Virus record (IMG/VR): IMGVR_UViG_3300022200_003117 | Span: 1 to 24,028 of that record | Strand: one strand, 5' to 3' | Source of the DNA: a virus | DNA: 24,028 nt | Shown here: positions 17,056 through 24,028 of the stretch, in pieces | Layout: every line of letters starts with the position of its first letter | Numbering within the stretch: position 1 is the first letter of the stretch | Position numbers and translations under genes: made by a program | The notes under the pieces: generated by a model | The model's database searches: none | What the model saw: the letters and a program-made list of their open reading frames with translations, nothing else | What the model was told of the DNA's origin: nothing

Positions 17056-18496
17056 GGACAAGGTACGCTTAGTAGAGCTTCTAAGAGAAGCAGAAGCTAG
17101 GCGTAAGTACAACAAGCTAGCGCACTTCACTCCGTACGAGTGGCAGGTTAAACTAGCGAACTCCAGCTCCAGTAATAAACAGATGCTGGCTATGTGCGCT
17201 AACCAGATTGGTAAGTCCACAGCGGGTGCTTTTATTACAGCGTGTCACCTAACAGGGAAATACCCTGAATGGTACACAGGACATAGGTTCGACAAGCCTA
17301 TATACTGCTGGGCTGCAGGGGTATCAAACGATACAACCCGTGATATTATCCAGACTGAGTTATTCGGTCTAGCAGAATCAGCGGACGAGTGGGGTACCGG
17401 CATGGTACCTAAGAGTGATATCAGGGATTGTACACGGAGACGTGGAGCAACAGGTAACACCTTCGACTCAGTACTAGTACAGCATTACAATGCTGCAGGT
17501 GAACCGGATGGTGTATCTCGTATAGGCTTCAAGTCCTACGAAATGGGTGAAGAGAAGTTCTACGGCAGACCCGTTGATTGGATCTGGATGGATGAACAAC
17601 CACCTTCAAATATTTATACGCAGTGCATCACACGTACCGTAGCTACGAAAGGGTACACTATGATGACGTTCACTCCAGAAGATGGTGTGACGCCAGTAGT
17701 ACACCAGTTCATGCACGACAGGAAGCCGGGACAGTTCTTATTGCAGGCATCATGGGATGATGCACCGCACTTGGATGAGGCTACTAAAGAACAGTTGTTG
17801 TCTCAGTACCCACCACATGAACGAGAACTACGTTCTAAGGGTATTCCAGTATTTGGTTCAGGTTTAGTATTTCCTGTATCAGAGGATGTTATATCAGTAC
17901 AACCATTCATTATACCGGATGCGTGGCCCCGCATAGCGGCTATTGACTTCGGATGGGACCACCCTACTGCAGTAGTATGGATGGCTCACGATACTGAAAC
18001 AGACACCGTGTACGTGTACGATGTAGCCTGTCAGAACAACACCACAGCGGCAACGTTCGCGGGAGTGATTAATTCAAGGGAACGATGGATTCCTTTGGCA
18101 TGGCCTAAAGACGGATTACAGTCCGACAAAGGCTCAGGAGTGTCGCTCGCAGACCAGTACAGGCAAGCAGGTGTTAACATGCTGCATGACTGGGCGAGAA
18201 ACCCGATAGCACCGGGAGACACGTCCAAAGGAAATAATCACATAGAGCCGGGAATCATGGACATGCTTCAGCGAATGGAGTCAGATAGATTCAAAGTGTT
18301 CGCCCATTTACAGCAGTGGTTCTTGGAGTTCCGAGGATATCACAGGAAGGATGGTAAGATAGCACCAGTCAATGACGATATAATGTCAGCAACTCGATAC
18401 GGTGTTATATCCTTGCGCTTTGCTCGTACAGGAGATTCATCCAACAACGGATTCAATATGAAAAAGATTAATATACAAAACTGGAGCTGTGTTTAA
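16994..18496 (+). CDS. Terminase large subunit
   Basis: The 500-aa packaging motor has both domains. The ATPase has Walker A A69-N-Q-I-G-K74-S-T, Walker B WIWMD200-E201-QPP and the coupling motif TFTP (225-228). The RNase H-like nuclease has D318 (IAAIDFGWDHPTAVVW) and a late acidic pair D461-D462 (PVNDDIMSATRYG). It would cut concatemeric DNA and pump it through the portal. The ATG at 16994 lies inside the preceding 58-codon ORF and has no clear SD; no better in-frame start precedes the conserved HFTPYEWQ segment, so translation may depend on coupling. The stop overlaps the next start (TAATG). Confidence 0.92.
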   Translation: MPNSASIQQKPDQLNETLTTEDKVRLVELLREAEARRKYNKLAHFTPYEWQVKLANSSSSNKQMLAMCANQIGKSTAGAFITACHLTGKYPEWYTGHRFDKPIYCWAAGVSNDTTRDIIQTELFGLAESADEWGTGMVPKSDIRDCTRRRGATGNTFDSVLVQHYNAAGEPDGVSRIGFKSYEMGEEKFYGRPVDWIWMDEQPPSNIYTQCITRTVATKGYTMMTFTPEDGVTPVVHQFMHDRKPGQFLLQASWDDAPHLDEATKEQLLSQYPPHERELRSKGIPVFGSGLVFPVSEDVISVQPFIIPDAWPRIAAIDFGWDHPTAVVWMAHDTETDTVYVYDVACQNNTTAATFAGVINSRERWIPLAWPKDGLQSDKGSGVSLADQYRQAGVNMLHDWARNPIAPGDTSKGNNHIEPGIMDMLQRMESDRFKVFAHLQQWFLEFRGYHRKDGKIAPVNDDIMSATRYGVISLRFARTGDSSNNGFNMKKINIQNWSCV

Positions 18497-18702
18497 TGTG
18501 GTGGAATTCTAAAAAAGTAGCTACTACACCCGCAGAACAGGTACTCGCACGCTTCGTAGCTCTAGTAGATTTTCATTGTGAGGAACTACGATCCTCTTAT
18601 GTAACAGGACAAGTGTACTTTCTTAGAGAAGGTAATACTAAACTAGAAGTCACGATGCGTGAGTGGCTGGCCTCTGGTAAAATTAAACTTTTGGAGGATT
18701 GA
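18496..18702 (+). CDS. Hypothetical protein, 68 aa
   Basis: An unknown small protein coupled on both sides: its ATG overlaps the terminase stop, and its TGA overlaps the next ATG (TGATG). The sequence has a central helix (AEQVLARFVALVDFHCEELR) and a beta-like segment (TGQVYFLREGNTKLEVTM), ending in an acidic KLLED. It is read with the packaging genes and might be a head-completion or packaging accessory protein. No family is recognised. Confidence 0.6.
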   Translation: MWWNSKKVATTPAEQVLARFVALVDFHCEELRSSYVTGQVYFLREGNTKLEVTMREWLASGKIKLLED

Positions 18703-19085
18703 TGGCTACTACCCATACTACAGCAATACGAAACGGTCTAGCTGATTACGCAGTTGATTCTATTGACACCGGTACTGGGGATGCTACGGGTGATCTGGTG
18801 TTTATGACAGCAGGCGACGTTACTGTTGCTACCTTGGCGTTTTCTAATCCAGCATACGGTGATGCCTCAGTTGGTGTAGCTACAGCAGCAACTATCTCAT
18901 CCGATCCTAGTGCTGTTGGCGGCACCGTTGCTCTGTACAAAGTACAGAATCGAGATAATACTGAAGTATTCCGGGGATCAGTAACCGCAACAGGTGGGGG
19001 TGGGGATATTGAACTCTCCTCTGTTGCAGTAGGTGCTACAGATACAGTGTCAGTCTCCTCTTTAACATACACTGCACCGAACTAA
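18702..19085 (+). CDS. Beta-rich probable virion protein, 127 aa
   Basis: The start at 18702 is supported by a GGAGG SD. The product has an N-terminal TTHTTAIRNGLADYAVDSID, then a run of beta strands rich in Thr, Ala, Gly and Val: GDLVFMTAGDVTVATLAFSN, ATISSDPSAVGGTVALYKVQ, VFRGSVTATGGGGDIELSS, ending TVSVSSLTYTAPN. I have seen proteins of this layout (TTAIRN start, TYTAP end) in many phage structural clusters, but know no proven function. A capsid decoration or fibre-like virion protein is the likely role, given its place between terminase and portal. Confidence 0.65.
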   Translation: MATTHTTAIRNGLADYAVDSIDTGTGDATGDLVFMTAGDVTVATLAFSNPAYGDASVGVATAATISSDPSAVGGTVALYKVQNRDNTEVFRGSVTATGGGGDIELSSVAVGATDTVSVSSLTYTAPN

Positions 19086-19088
19086 TCT

Positions 19089-20210
19089 ATGGCTCAATTC
19101 TTAAGACCTGATGGTAATATAACCCAGACAGGGTTCACCAACGGTTTTGCTGAAATTGATGAGAGTACAGCATCAGATGCTGATTATGCGTACACTGCTA
19201 ATAGTACGAACGGTGTACTAGAAGTAAGTTTAACTAACCCAGCAGCTACTCCGGATACAGGATCCTCAACTATACGTGTACGAGCAGTACAGATAGATGA
19301 AGATTCTACTACATATCCATCACATACTCCCGATAATAGTGGAACAAGTACATCAGTATCCGCTATAGAAATATTTGAAGGAGCTACCAGTAGGTACAGT
19401 AACACTACTGGGTGGGCTACTAATAGTACTTCGTGGGTTGATATAGCTCTAACAAGTGCTGACCTATCATCTGTTGTTGATTGGACGGATGTTAGATTAC
19501 GTATAAGCACTATAGGTGGTGGCGGCTCTCCTGCTAAAAGACGGGGAGTAGCAGTATCTTGGGCAGAGGTAGAAGTACCCTCAGCTGCACCAAATACTGG
19601 TACTGGTGATACCGCTGCTTCAAGTTCCACTGCAGTAGGCGCTGGTGTTATAGGTAGAAAAGCTACAGGTAGTACTGTAGCTAGTACTAGTACTGTTGTA
19701 GGAGTTGCTGTACGTACAATTACTGGTGCTGGGGATGCTATTTCTAGCGACAGCTTGGTAAGTGGTACAGGATCAGCTGGTGCTGGCATTACTGGGGACG
19801 GCTCAATTGTAGCAGGAGCTGTTATAGTAATAGGAACGGGCATCAGGAGTATTCAAGGAACAGGTTCTGTAATTTCTACGGATAGTATTACTCTCGGCAC
19901 TGGCAGTATTCAAGGAAGTGTAGAGGCAGTAGGTGCTACCGTTGCTAGTTCCTCAGTAGTTGCAGGAATAGGTACTAGGGTAATTACAGGATCAGCAGTA
20001 ATTACTTGTAGCGAGATTACTACTATAGGAGTAGGTACTAGAATTATTACAGGCTCCGGTACCATTGTATCAGATCCAGCTATTACTCGAGGTAGTGAAG
20101 AGGTAATAGTAATCCCGTCATTTAGACCAGAAGTACTAATGAGACTAGTTAGTCGAGTTATTAAAATAGGAAGGGAAAATGCCCAACATTACCACCACCG
20201 GGACTTATAG
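19089..20210 (+). CDS. Repeat-containing probable virion protein, 373 aa
   Basis: Residues 1-170 form a beta-sandwich-like domain ending VSWAEVEVPSAAPNTGTG, of the kind found in phage adhesion or decoration proteins. Residues about 172-335 are roughly eight degenerate repeats of 19-25 residues, each ending in a turn like GTRVITG or GTGIRSIQG followed by a Ser/Val strand (TVASSSVVAG). This is the pattern of a beta-solenoid or fibrous shaft. The basic C-terminus (RPEVLMRLVSRVIKIGREN) is different in character and overlaps the next gene by 32 bases. It has no SD and is probably coupled to the gene before it. Likely an exposed, fast-evolving head or neck fibre. Confidence 0.6.
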   Translation: MAQFLRPDGNITQTGFTNGFAEIDESTASDADYAYTANSTNGVLEVSLTNPAATPDTGSSTIRVRAVQIDEDSTTYPSHTPDNSGTSTSVSAIEIFEGATSRYSNTTGWATNSTSWVDIALTSADLSSVVDWTDVRLRISTIGGGGSPAKRRGVAVSWAEVEVPSAAPNTGTGDTAASSSTAVGAGVIGRKATGSTVASTSTVVGVAVRTITGAGDAISSDSLVSGTGSAGAGITGDGSIVAGAVIVIGTGIRSIQGTGSVISTDSITLGTGSIQGSVEAVGATVASSSVVAGIGTRVITGSAVITCSEITTIGVGTRIITGSGTIVSDPAITRGSEEVIVIPSFRPEVLMRLVSRVIKIGRENAQHYHHRDL

Positions 20211-20454
20211 TAGTAGCACTGATGGGTTTGAATTTCTAACCCCTTTGCGTGAAACTAGAGTACTATTATTCTCTAGTGGTACTTTGCCCACAACTTTAGA
20301 AGTACAATACATTGATGACACTGGTGTAGCAAGAACCTTGGAGGGTGGTACTATTACTACGCTACCTACTAGTCTCTTGTTGTGGCCTTTTAATAGACCT
20401 TTGCAAATAAAAGTTACTGGCGGTACTCCTAATTTTAATGTATGTGAAGGTTAA
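20179..20454 (+). CDS. Hypothetical probable virion protein, 91 aa
   Basis: The start is supported by a purine-rich SD (AGGAAGGGAAAATG). The product is beta-rich: MPNITTTGTYSSSTDGFEFL, ETRVLLFSSGTLPTTLEVQY, LEGGTITTLPTSLLLWPF, ending LQIKVTGGTPNFNVCEG. Small all-beta proteins next to the portal are often head-decoration or adaptor proteins. It overlaps the repeat protein by 32 bp and stops two bases before the portal start, so it belongs to the head operon. No family is recognised. Confidence 0.6.
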   Translation: MPNITTTGTYSSSTDGFEFLTPLRETRVLLFSSGTLPTTLEVQYIDDTGVARTLEGGTITTLPTSLLLWPFNRPLQIKVTGGTPNFNVCEG

Positions 20455-20456
20455 GA

Positions 20457-22406
20457 ATGAAGATAACTGAGGAAGATTTAGGAACGCTGGTATCCAAAGA
20501 ATTGGATGCGGCTACATCGTGGATGGATGCCGACCTTGCAGACCAGCAAGCAGACAACCTGAAATACTATTACGGAGAACCCTTCGGTAATGAAAAGGAT
20601 GGCTTCTCTCAGGTAGTTACTAGGGATGTTATGGAGGGCGTGGAAGGTATCATGCCGGAGCTTATGAAGATCTTCACATCAGGAGATAACTTTGTTGAGT
20701 TCGAACCAGAAGGACCTGAAGATGTAGAACAGGCTGCGCAAGAAACTGACTACATTAACTATATATTCCAACGTAGATGTGATGGCTTCACAGTACTGTA
20801 CAACTGGTTCAAAGATGCGCTACTTATGCGCAACGGTATCGTTAAGGTTGGTTGGACTGAGGAAGATTCTACAGAGATTATCAATTTCGATAATATGTCC
20901 CAAGAGGACATAGATATTCTGGAAGAAGATCCAGAAGTAGAAGTACTCGAAATCGAAGAACACGACTCTGATGATTCTGATGATAGTTTGTTTGAGGTGC
21001 GTGTTAAGCGTACTGCTAAAAAAGGCAGACCCTTTGTTGATTGCATCCCGTCGGAAGAGTTTCGTATACGGGAACGCAGTACCAGCATTAAGGATTCTAA
21101 CTTCGTAGCGCACGTAACTAAAAAGACGCTAGGAGAATTAGTAGAGCTAGGCTTAGATGAAGATGATGTTGTTCTAGCAGTCTCACGTACTAGCACCTCC
21201 AAGGTAAAAGAGGCGCGGTTCTCTGACCCAGAGGAAGGTTCCAGCATTACGGGTCTTGATGAAGAGACGGAAGTAATTGATGCGTACGTACGGGTGTACG
21301 ATGATGCTACCAGCTCAACTAAACTGTTCCATGTTATACAGATTGGTAAAGAAGTTCTGGAATACGAAGAAGTATCCAGCATTCCTTTTATAAATCTGTC
21401 ACCTATTATGATGCCGCACAAATTTACTGGCATTGGTATTGCTGATCTTCTTAGAGATATCCAACAGATCAGATCACAGCTTTATCGTAGTACTCTGGAC
21501 AACCTAGCCCTTGCTAATGCGGGCAGGTATGCTGTACTGGACCAGCAAGTTAATCTCCAGGATCTGATTGATAATAAAATTGGTGGTATTGTTAGGGAGA
21601 AGATCCCGAATGCTGTCAGACAATTAGATACACCGCAACTTGGACAGGCTACTTTCCCATTCCTCAAGGAGTTGGAGCAGGAGAAGGAAGAGCGTGTAGG
21701 TGTATCAAGAATGACACAAGGTCTGGACCCTAACGCACTGACTAGTAACACCGCAGCTACTGCTGTGAACCAGATTATGACAGCCGCACAGCAAAAGATT
21801 CTACTGATTGCACGTGTATTTGCAGAGACAGGGGTCAAGCAACTGTTCTTGGAGCTGCGTAAGCAGACCCGTACACACCAAGTAAAAGAAGATATAGTTA
21901 GATTACGTGGTAAGTTCGTACAAGTGAATCCTTTTGACTGGTCGGATCGTTACGATATGGTAGTAACGGTTGGTATTGGTAACGGTAACAAGGATCAGCA
22001 ACTGTACCACCTATCAAATATTACTAATGTACTTGATCGTGTAGCTAGTACACCTTACTCGTACCTTATCTCTCCTGAAAATGTACATAATCTTGTAGCA
22101 ATGTACATCAAGAACGCAGGTTACAAGAATACTGAGCTGTTTATTTCAGATCCTAGTACTGTACAACCACCTGAACCACAGCCGTCTGTAGATATGCTAA
22201 AAGTACAAGCACAAATGCAGAAGGATCAGAATGATGCACAGTACAAACAGCAAGAACTACAGTTAAAAGCACAACAACAGCAGCTAGAACAACAGCAGTT
22301 CATGCTGGATCAGGCTAAGTTCGAGTGGCAGAAGCGTATCGAAGCAGCAGAACTTGCTGTAGAAGGTTCACAAGGACGGCCCGTGGGTATAGGAGACGGT
22401 AAATGA
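20457..22406 (+). CDS. Portal protein
   Basis: The 649-aa product forms the dodecameric ring through which DNA enters and leaves the head. It resembles the P22/SU10-like portal families: an N-terminal SWMDADLADQQADNLKYYYG and DVMEGVEGIMPELMKIFT, an acidic insertion (about 150-180, rich in Glu and Asp), KGRPFVDCIPSEEFRI in the wing region, then GIGIADLLRDIQQIRSQLYR and GRYAVLDQQVNLQDLI in the stem. A Gln-rich coiled coil (about 590-635, QQQLEQQQFMLDQAKFEWQK) ends the chain and is the probable barrel. Position after terminase and before scaffold and capsid is classic. The start lies two bases after the preceding stop. The end overlaps the next gene by four bases. Confidence 0.9.
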   Translation: MKITEEDLGTLVSKELDAATSWMDADLADQQADNLKYYYGEPFGNEKDGFSQVVTRDVMEGVEGIMPELMKIFTSGDNFVEFEPEGPEDVEQAAQETDYINYIFQRRCDGFTVLYNWFKDALLMRNGIVKVGWTEEDSTEIINFDNMSQEDIDILEEDPEVEVLEIEEHDSDDSDDSLFEVRVKRTAKKGRPFVDCIPSEEFRIRERSTSIKDSNFVAHVTKKTLGELVELGLDEDDVVLAVSRTSTSKVKEARFSDPEEGSSITGLDEETEVIDAYVRVYDDATSSTKLFHVIQIGKEVLEYEEVSSIPFINLSPIMMPHKFTGIGIADLLRDIQQIRSQLYRSTLDNLALANAGRYAVLDQQVNLQDLIDNKIGGIVREKIPNAVRQLDTPQLGQATFPFLKELEQEKEERVGVSRMTQGLDPNALTSNTAATAVNQIMTAAQQKILLIARVFAETGVKQLFLELRKQTRTHQVKEDIVRLRGKFVQVNPFDWSDRYDMVVTVGIGNGNKDQQLYHLSNITNVLDRVASTPYSYLISPENVHNLVAMYIKNAGYKNTELFISDPSTVQPPEPQPSVDMLKVQAQMQKDQNDAQYKQQELQLKAQQQQLEQQQFMLDQAKFEWQKRIEAAELAVEGSQGRPVGIGDGK

Positions 22407-22606
22407 GCAAGGTGCATGATGCTGAGGAGTTATTAGATAACCCAGCCTTTCAATACGCGATAGAGGAGTACTCAAAGCAACTAGTAACACAGTGGTCCTT
22501 TGCCGCTACAGCAGCTGAACGTGAAGCACTGTGGTATCAGCAGCGAGCTGTTACTACAGTAGTAAATAAACTAAAATCTTTCGTAGATGAATACCTAATT
22601 AGATAA
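22403..22606 (+). CDS. Hypothetical protein between portal and scaffold, 67 aa
   Basis: A small, mostly helical and acidic protein (MSKVHDAEELLDNPAFQYAI, then EEYSKQLVTQWSFAATAAER), translationally coupled to the portal by an ATGA overlap. Small proteins of this kind are common between portal and scaffold in phages with SU10-type capsids. It probably helps head assembly. No function is known. Confidence 0.65.
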   Translation: MSKVHDAEELLDNPAFQYAIEEYSKQLVTQWSFAATAAEREALWYQQRAVTTVVNKLKSFVDEYLIR

Positions 22607-22620
22607 CTGGAGACTACCCA

Positions 22621-23649
22621 ATGGGCGTCCAAGATACAACAAGTGTACGATATGCCGCAGCACAACTTATCAATACTCAGAAACCGGAAGGTGATGAGCA
22701 AATTGAGGAGTCCACGCTAGAGCAAGAAAGTCCTGAAGAGGCGCAGGAACAGGATGTTCTTGAAGGCTATGAGGAAGTAGCTGACCAAGATGATGGAGTA
22801 GATGAGGAGTATGAGGAGCCTGATGACGAAGGCCGTGATGCTGATGACGGAGACGCTGGTGATGAGCCGATGTATTCCGTCAAGGTGGATGGTACTGAGT
22901 ACGAGGTAAACCTACAGGAACTTATCAAGGGTTATCAACTTGAGAAGAATACTACCAAGAAGAGCCAACAACTTTCAGATGAACGTAAGCAATTACAGGA
23001 ACTGAAACAGGATCTCGAAGCCCAACGAACCCAGTACTTGGAATACACCTCTACGCTAGCTAATCAACAATACGCCGGAGTAGAGAAAGCCAAAGAACAG
23101 TTGAAGGGAATTGATAGGGAAGATGATCCTATTGGTTATTTGACAAAGCAAGCAGAGATCGCTGACATGGAGCGAGCACTGCAAGGCCAAGTTGAACAAT
23201 ACCAACGCGCTCAGGCGGAACAGCAGGAGCAGTTCAATGCACAAAGGCAGCTCTTTATGCAGGAGCAGGCAGCAATTCTTGCGCAGAAACTAGATGACTG
23301 GAATGATCCAGAGAAATCAGTATCCCTGCGTAAGCATATTGTTGATTACGCTACTCGTGAAGGCTACAGTGCAGCAGAACTTGCTAATGTCGTGGATGCT
23401 AGAGATATTGTAGTTCTTAATAAGGCACGATTGTACGATGAACTTATGGCGAAACGTGGAGCTATTGCTAATAAGAAAGCACCGGCAAAACCACGGGTTC
23501 AGATTAAGTCAAGTGCTAGTCCCTCTAACAGTACTAAGAAAGCTAGGGCTGTAAAGGAACGTCGTGATACACTTACAAGAACAGGAAAGCCCAAAGATGC
23601 TGCAGCACTAATGCTGGAGCTAATGCAAAATAGATCAACTAAGAGATAA
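22621..23649 (+). CDS. Capsid scaffolding protein
   Basis: The 342-aa product has the usual scaffold build: an intensely acidic N-terminal third (about 25-85, runs of Glu and Asp), a short beta segment (MYSVKVDGTEYEVNLQELIK), a long Gln/Glu/Lys-rich coiled coil (about 105-220), then a basic C-terminal region (about 275-342, KKAPAKPRVQIKSS and TKKARAVKERRDT) suited to binding the inner surface of the capsid protein. It would organise procapsid assembly and leave before maturation. The start has TGGAG upstream. It sits directly between portal and capsid genes, as expected. No protease motif is visible. Confidence 0.85.
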   Translation: MGVQDTTSVRYAAAQLINTQKPEGDEQIEESTLEQESPEEAQEQDVLEGYEEVADQDDGVDEEYEEPDDEGRDADDGDAGDEPMYSVKVDGTEYEVNLQELIKGYQLEKNTTKKSQQLSDERKQLQELKQDLEAQRTQYLEYTSTLANQQYAGVEKAKEQLKGIDREDDPIGYLTKQAEIADMERALQGQVEQYQRAQAEQQEQFNAQRQLFMQEQAAILAQKLDDWNDPEKSVSLRKHIVDYATREGYSAAELANVVDARDIVVLNKARLYDELMAKRGAIANKKAPAKPRVQIKSSASPSNSTKKARAVKERRDTLTRTGKPKDAAALMLELMQNRSTKR

Positions 23650-23651
23650 TT

Positions 23652-24028
23652 ATGACTGTACCAACTAGTACTTTTGAAACTTATAGCGCCGTCGGCATCC
23701 GTGAGGATCTGGCCGATATTATCACTAACATTTCACCAACCGAAACACCGTTCATGTCGAACGTTGCTAAGGGCACTTCTGATGGTACTTACCATGAGTG
23801 GCAGATTGATGCACTGGCAGCTGCTGCTGACAATGCTAAGATCGAAGGCGATGATGCTACTAACGTAGCTCTGACCCCTACTACTCGTGCAGGTAACTAT
23901 ACCCAGATTGCTGACAAAGTTATCCAAGTATCCGGCTCTGATCGCGCTGCTAACAATGCAGGACGTGCTGATGAAATGGCATACCAGATGGCAATGAAGG
24001 GTCTGGAACTCAAGCGCGATATGGAGAC
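23652..24028 (+). CDS. Major capsid protein, N-terminal part (SU10-type)
   Basis: The first 125 codons are present; the gene continues beyond the right edge. The sequence MTVPTSTFETYSAVGIREDL, followed by ADIITNISPTETPFMSNVAK, then GTYHEWQIDALAAAADNAKI and TTRAGNYTQIADKVIQVSGS, is typical of the SU10 major head protein family (DUF5309), an HK97-fold capsid protein. ETPF marks the end of the N-arm; the following strands form the E-loop and the beginning of the P-domain. It begins two bases after the scaffold stop with an AAGAGA-type SD. Family assignment is firm; nothing can be said of the missing C-terminal part. Confidence 0.88.
   Translation, partial: MTVPTSTFETYSAVGIREDLADIITNISPTETPFMSNVAKGTSDGTYHEWQIDALAAAADNAKIEGDDATNVALTPTTRAGNYTQIADKVIQVSGSDRAANNAGRADEMAYQMAMKGLELKRDME

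Noticed and set aside
19184-19843. 219-codon minus-strand ORF opposite the repeat protein
   Set aside because: Antisense shadow of a low-complexity repeat gene; no SD, and opposite to the direction of every gene in the arm.
20759-21433. 224-codon minus-strand ORF opposite the portal
   Set aside because: Ser-rich shadow of acidic codons in the portal; no SD or recognisable motif.

Overview
This window is a contiguous piece of a tailed double-stranded DNA phage. It carries a family A DNA polymerase, a DnaB-type helicase with a separate primase, a flap-type exonuclease, both terminase subunits, portal, scaffold and the first 125 residues of a SU10-type major capsid protein. No integrase, repressor or bacterial housekeeping gene is seen, so a virulent phage is likely. 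Good sigma-70 promoters, strong Shine-Dalgarno (SD) sequences and a near-consensus Fur box suggest a proteobacterial, probably gammaproteobacterial, host. The gene set resembles small podophages such as the SIO1/VpV262 (Zobellviridae) group, but tail genes are not in view, so that placement is inference.

Layout. Everything from 1 to 14.85 kb reads leftward (minus strand); everything from 16.14 kb to the right edge reads rightward. Between them lies a 1.3 kb gene-poor control region. It holds a leftward promoter with an operator-like palindrome (14.90 kb), a relatively GC-rich stretch of unknown role with a Fur box (15.21 kb), about nine degenerate 17-bp tandem repeats resembling iterons (15.68-15.83 kb), and a near-consensus rightward promoter whose -35 box lies inside a palindrome (15.93-15.96 kb). 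Two more symmetric elements sit in the rightward 5' leader.

Leftward arm, in transcription order. (1) An early gene of unknown function (14.35-14.84 kb), set apart by two hairpins. (2) Small unknown proteins (13.6-14.2 kb). (3) A peptide or amide-bond chemistry cassette (7.95-13.55 kb): a phiEco32-type COOH-NH2 ligase, a second amidoligase, a class II glutamine amidotransferase, an ATP-grasp ligase and a gamma-glutamylcyclotransferase-like protein, interleaved with four unknown proteins. Two of these unknowns and the second amidoligase end in a related C-terminal tail. (4) After an internal promoter (7.9 kb), the replication genes: zinc-ribbon protein, an ORF overlapping the primase, primase, helicase, DNA polymerase, DUF6378 protein, a probable OB-fold protein, 5'-3' exonuclease, endonuclease VII-like HNH nuclease, a metallophosphoesterase whose motifs are circularly permuted, and the start of a MazG-like gene at the left edge.

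Rightward arm: small terminase, a small lipoprotein with a nested hydrophobic peptide, two small ORFs, large terminase, four small to mid-sized probable virion proteins, portal, scaffold and capsid. This is a standard packaging and head-assembly module.

The most interesting system is the amide-ligation cassette with its shared C-terminal tail. The circularly permuted phosphoesterase, the micro-ORFs placed before the polymerase and the phiEco32-type ligase, the iteron array and an excess of the tetranucleotide GTAC are further points of note.
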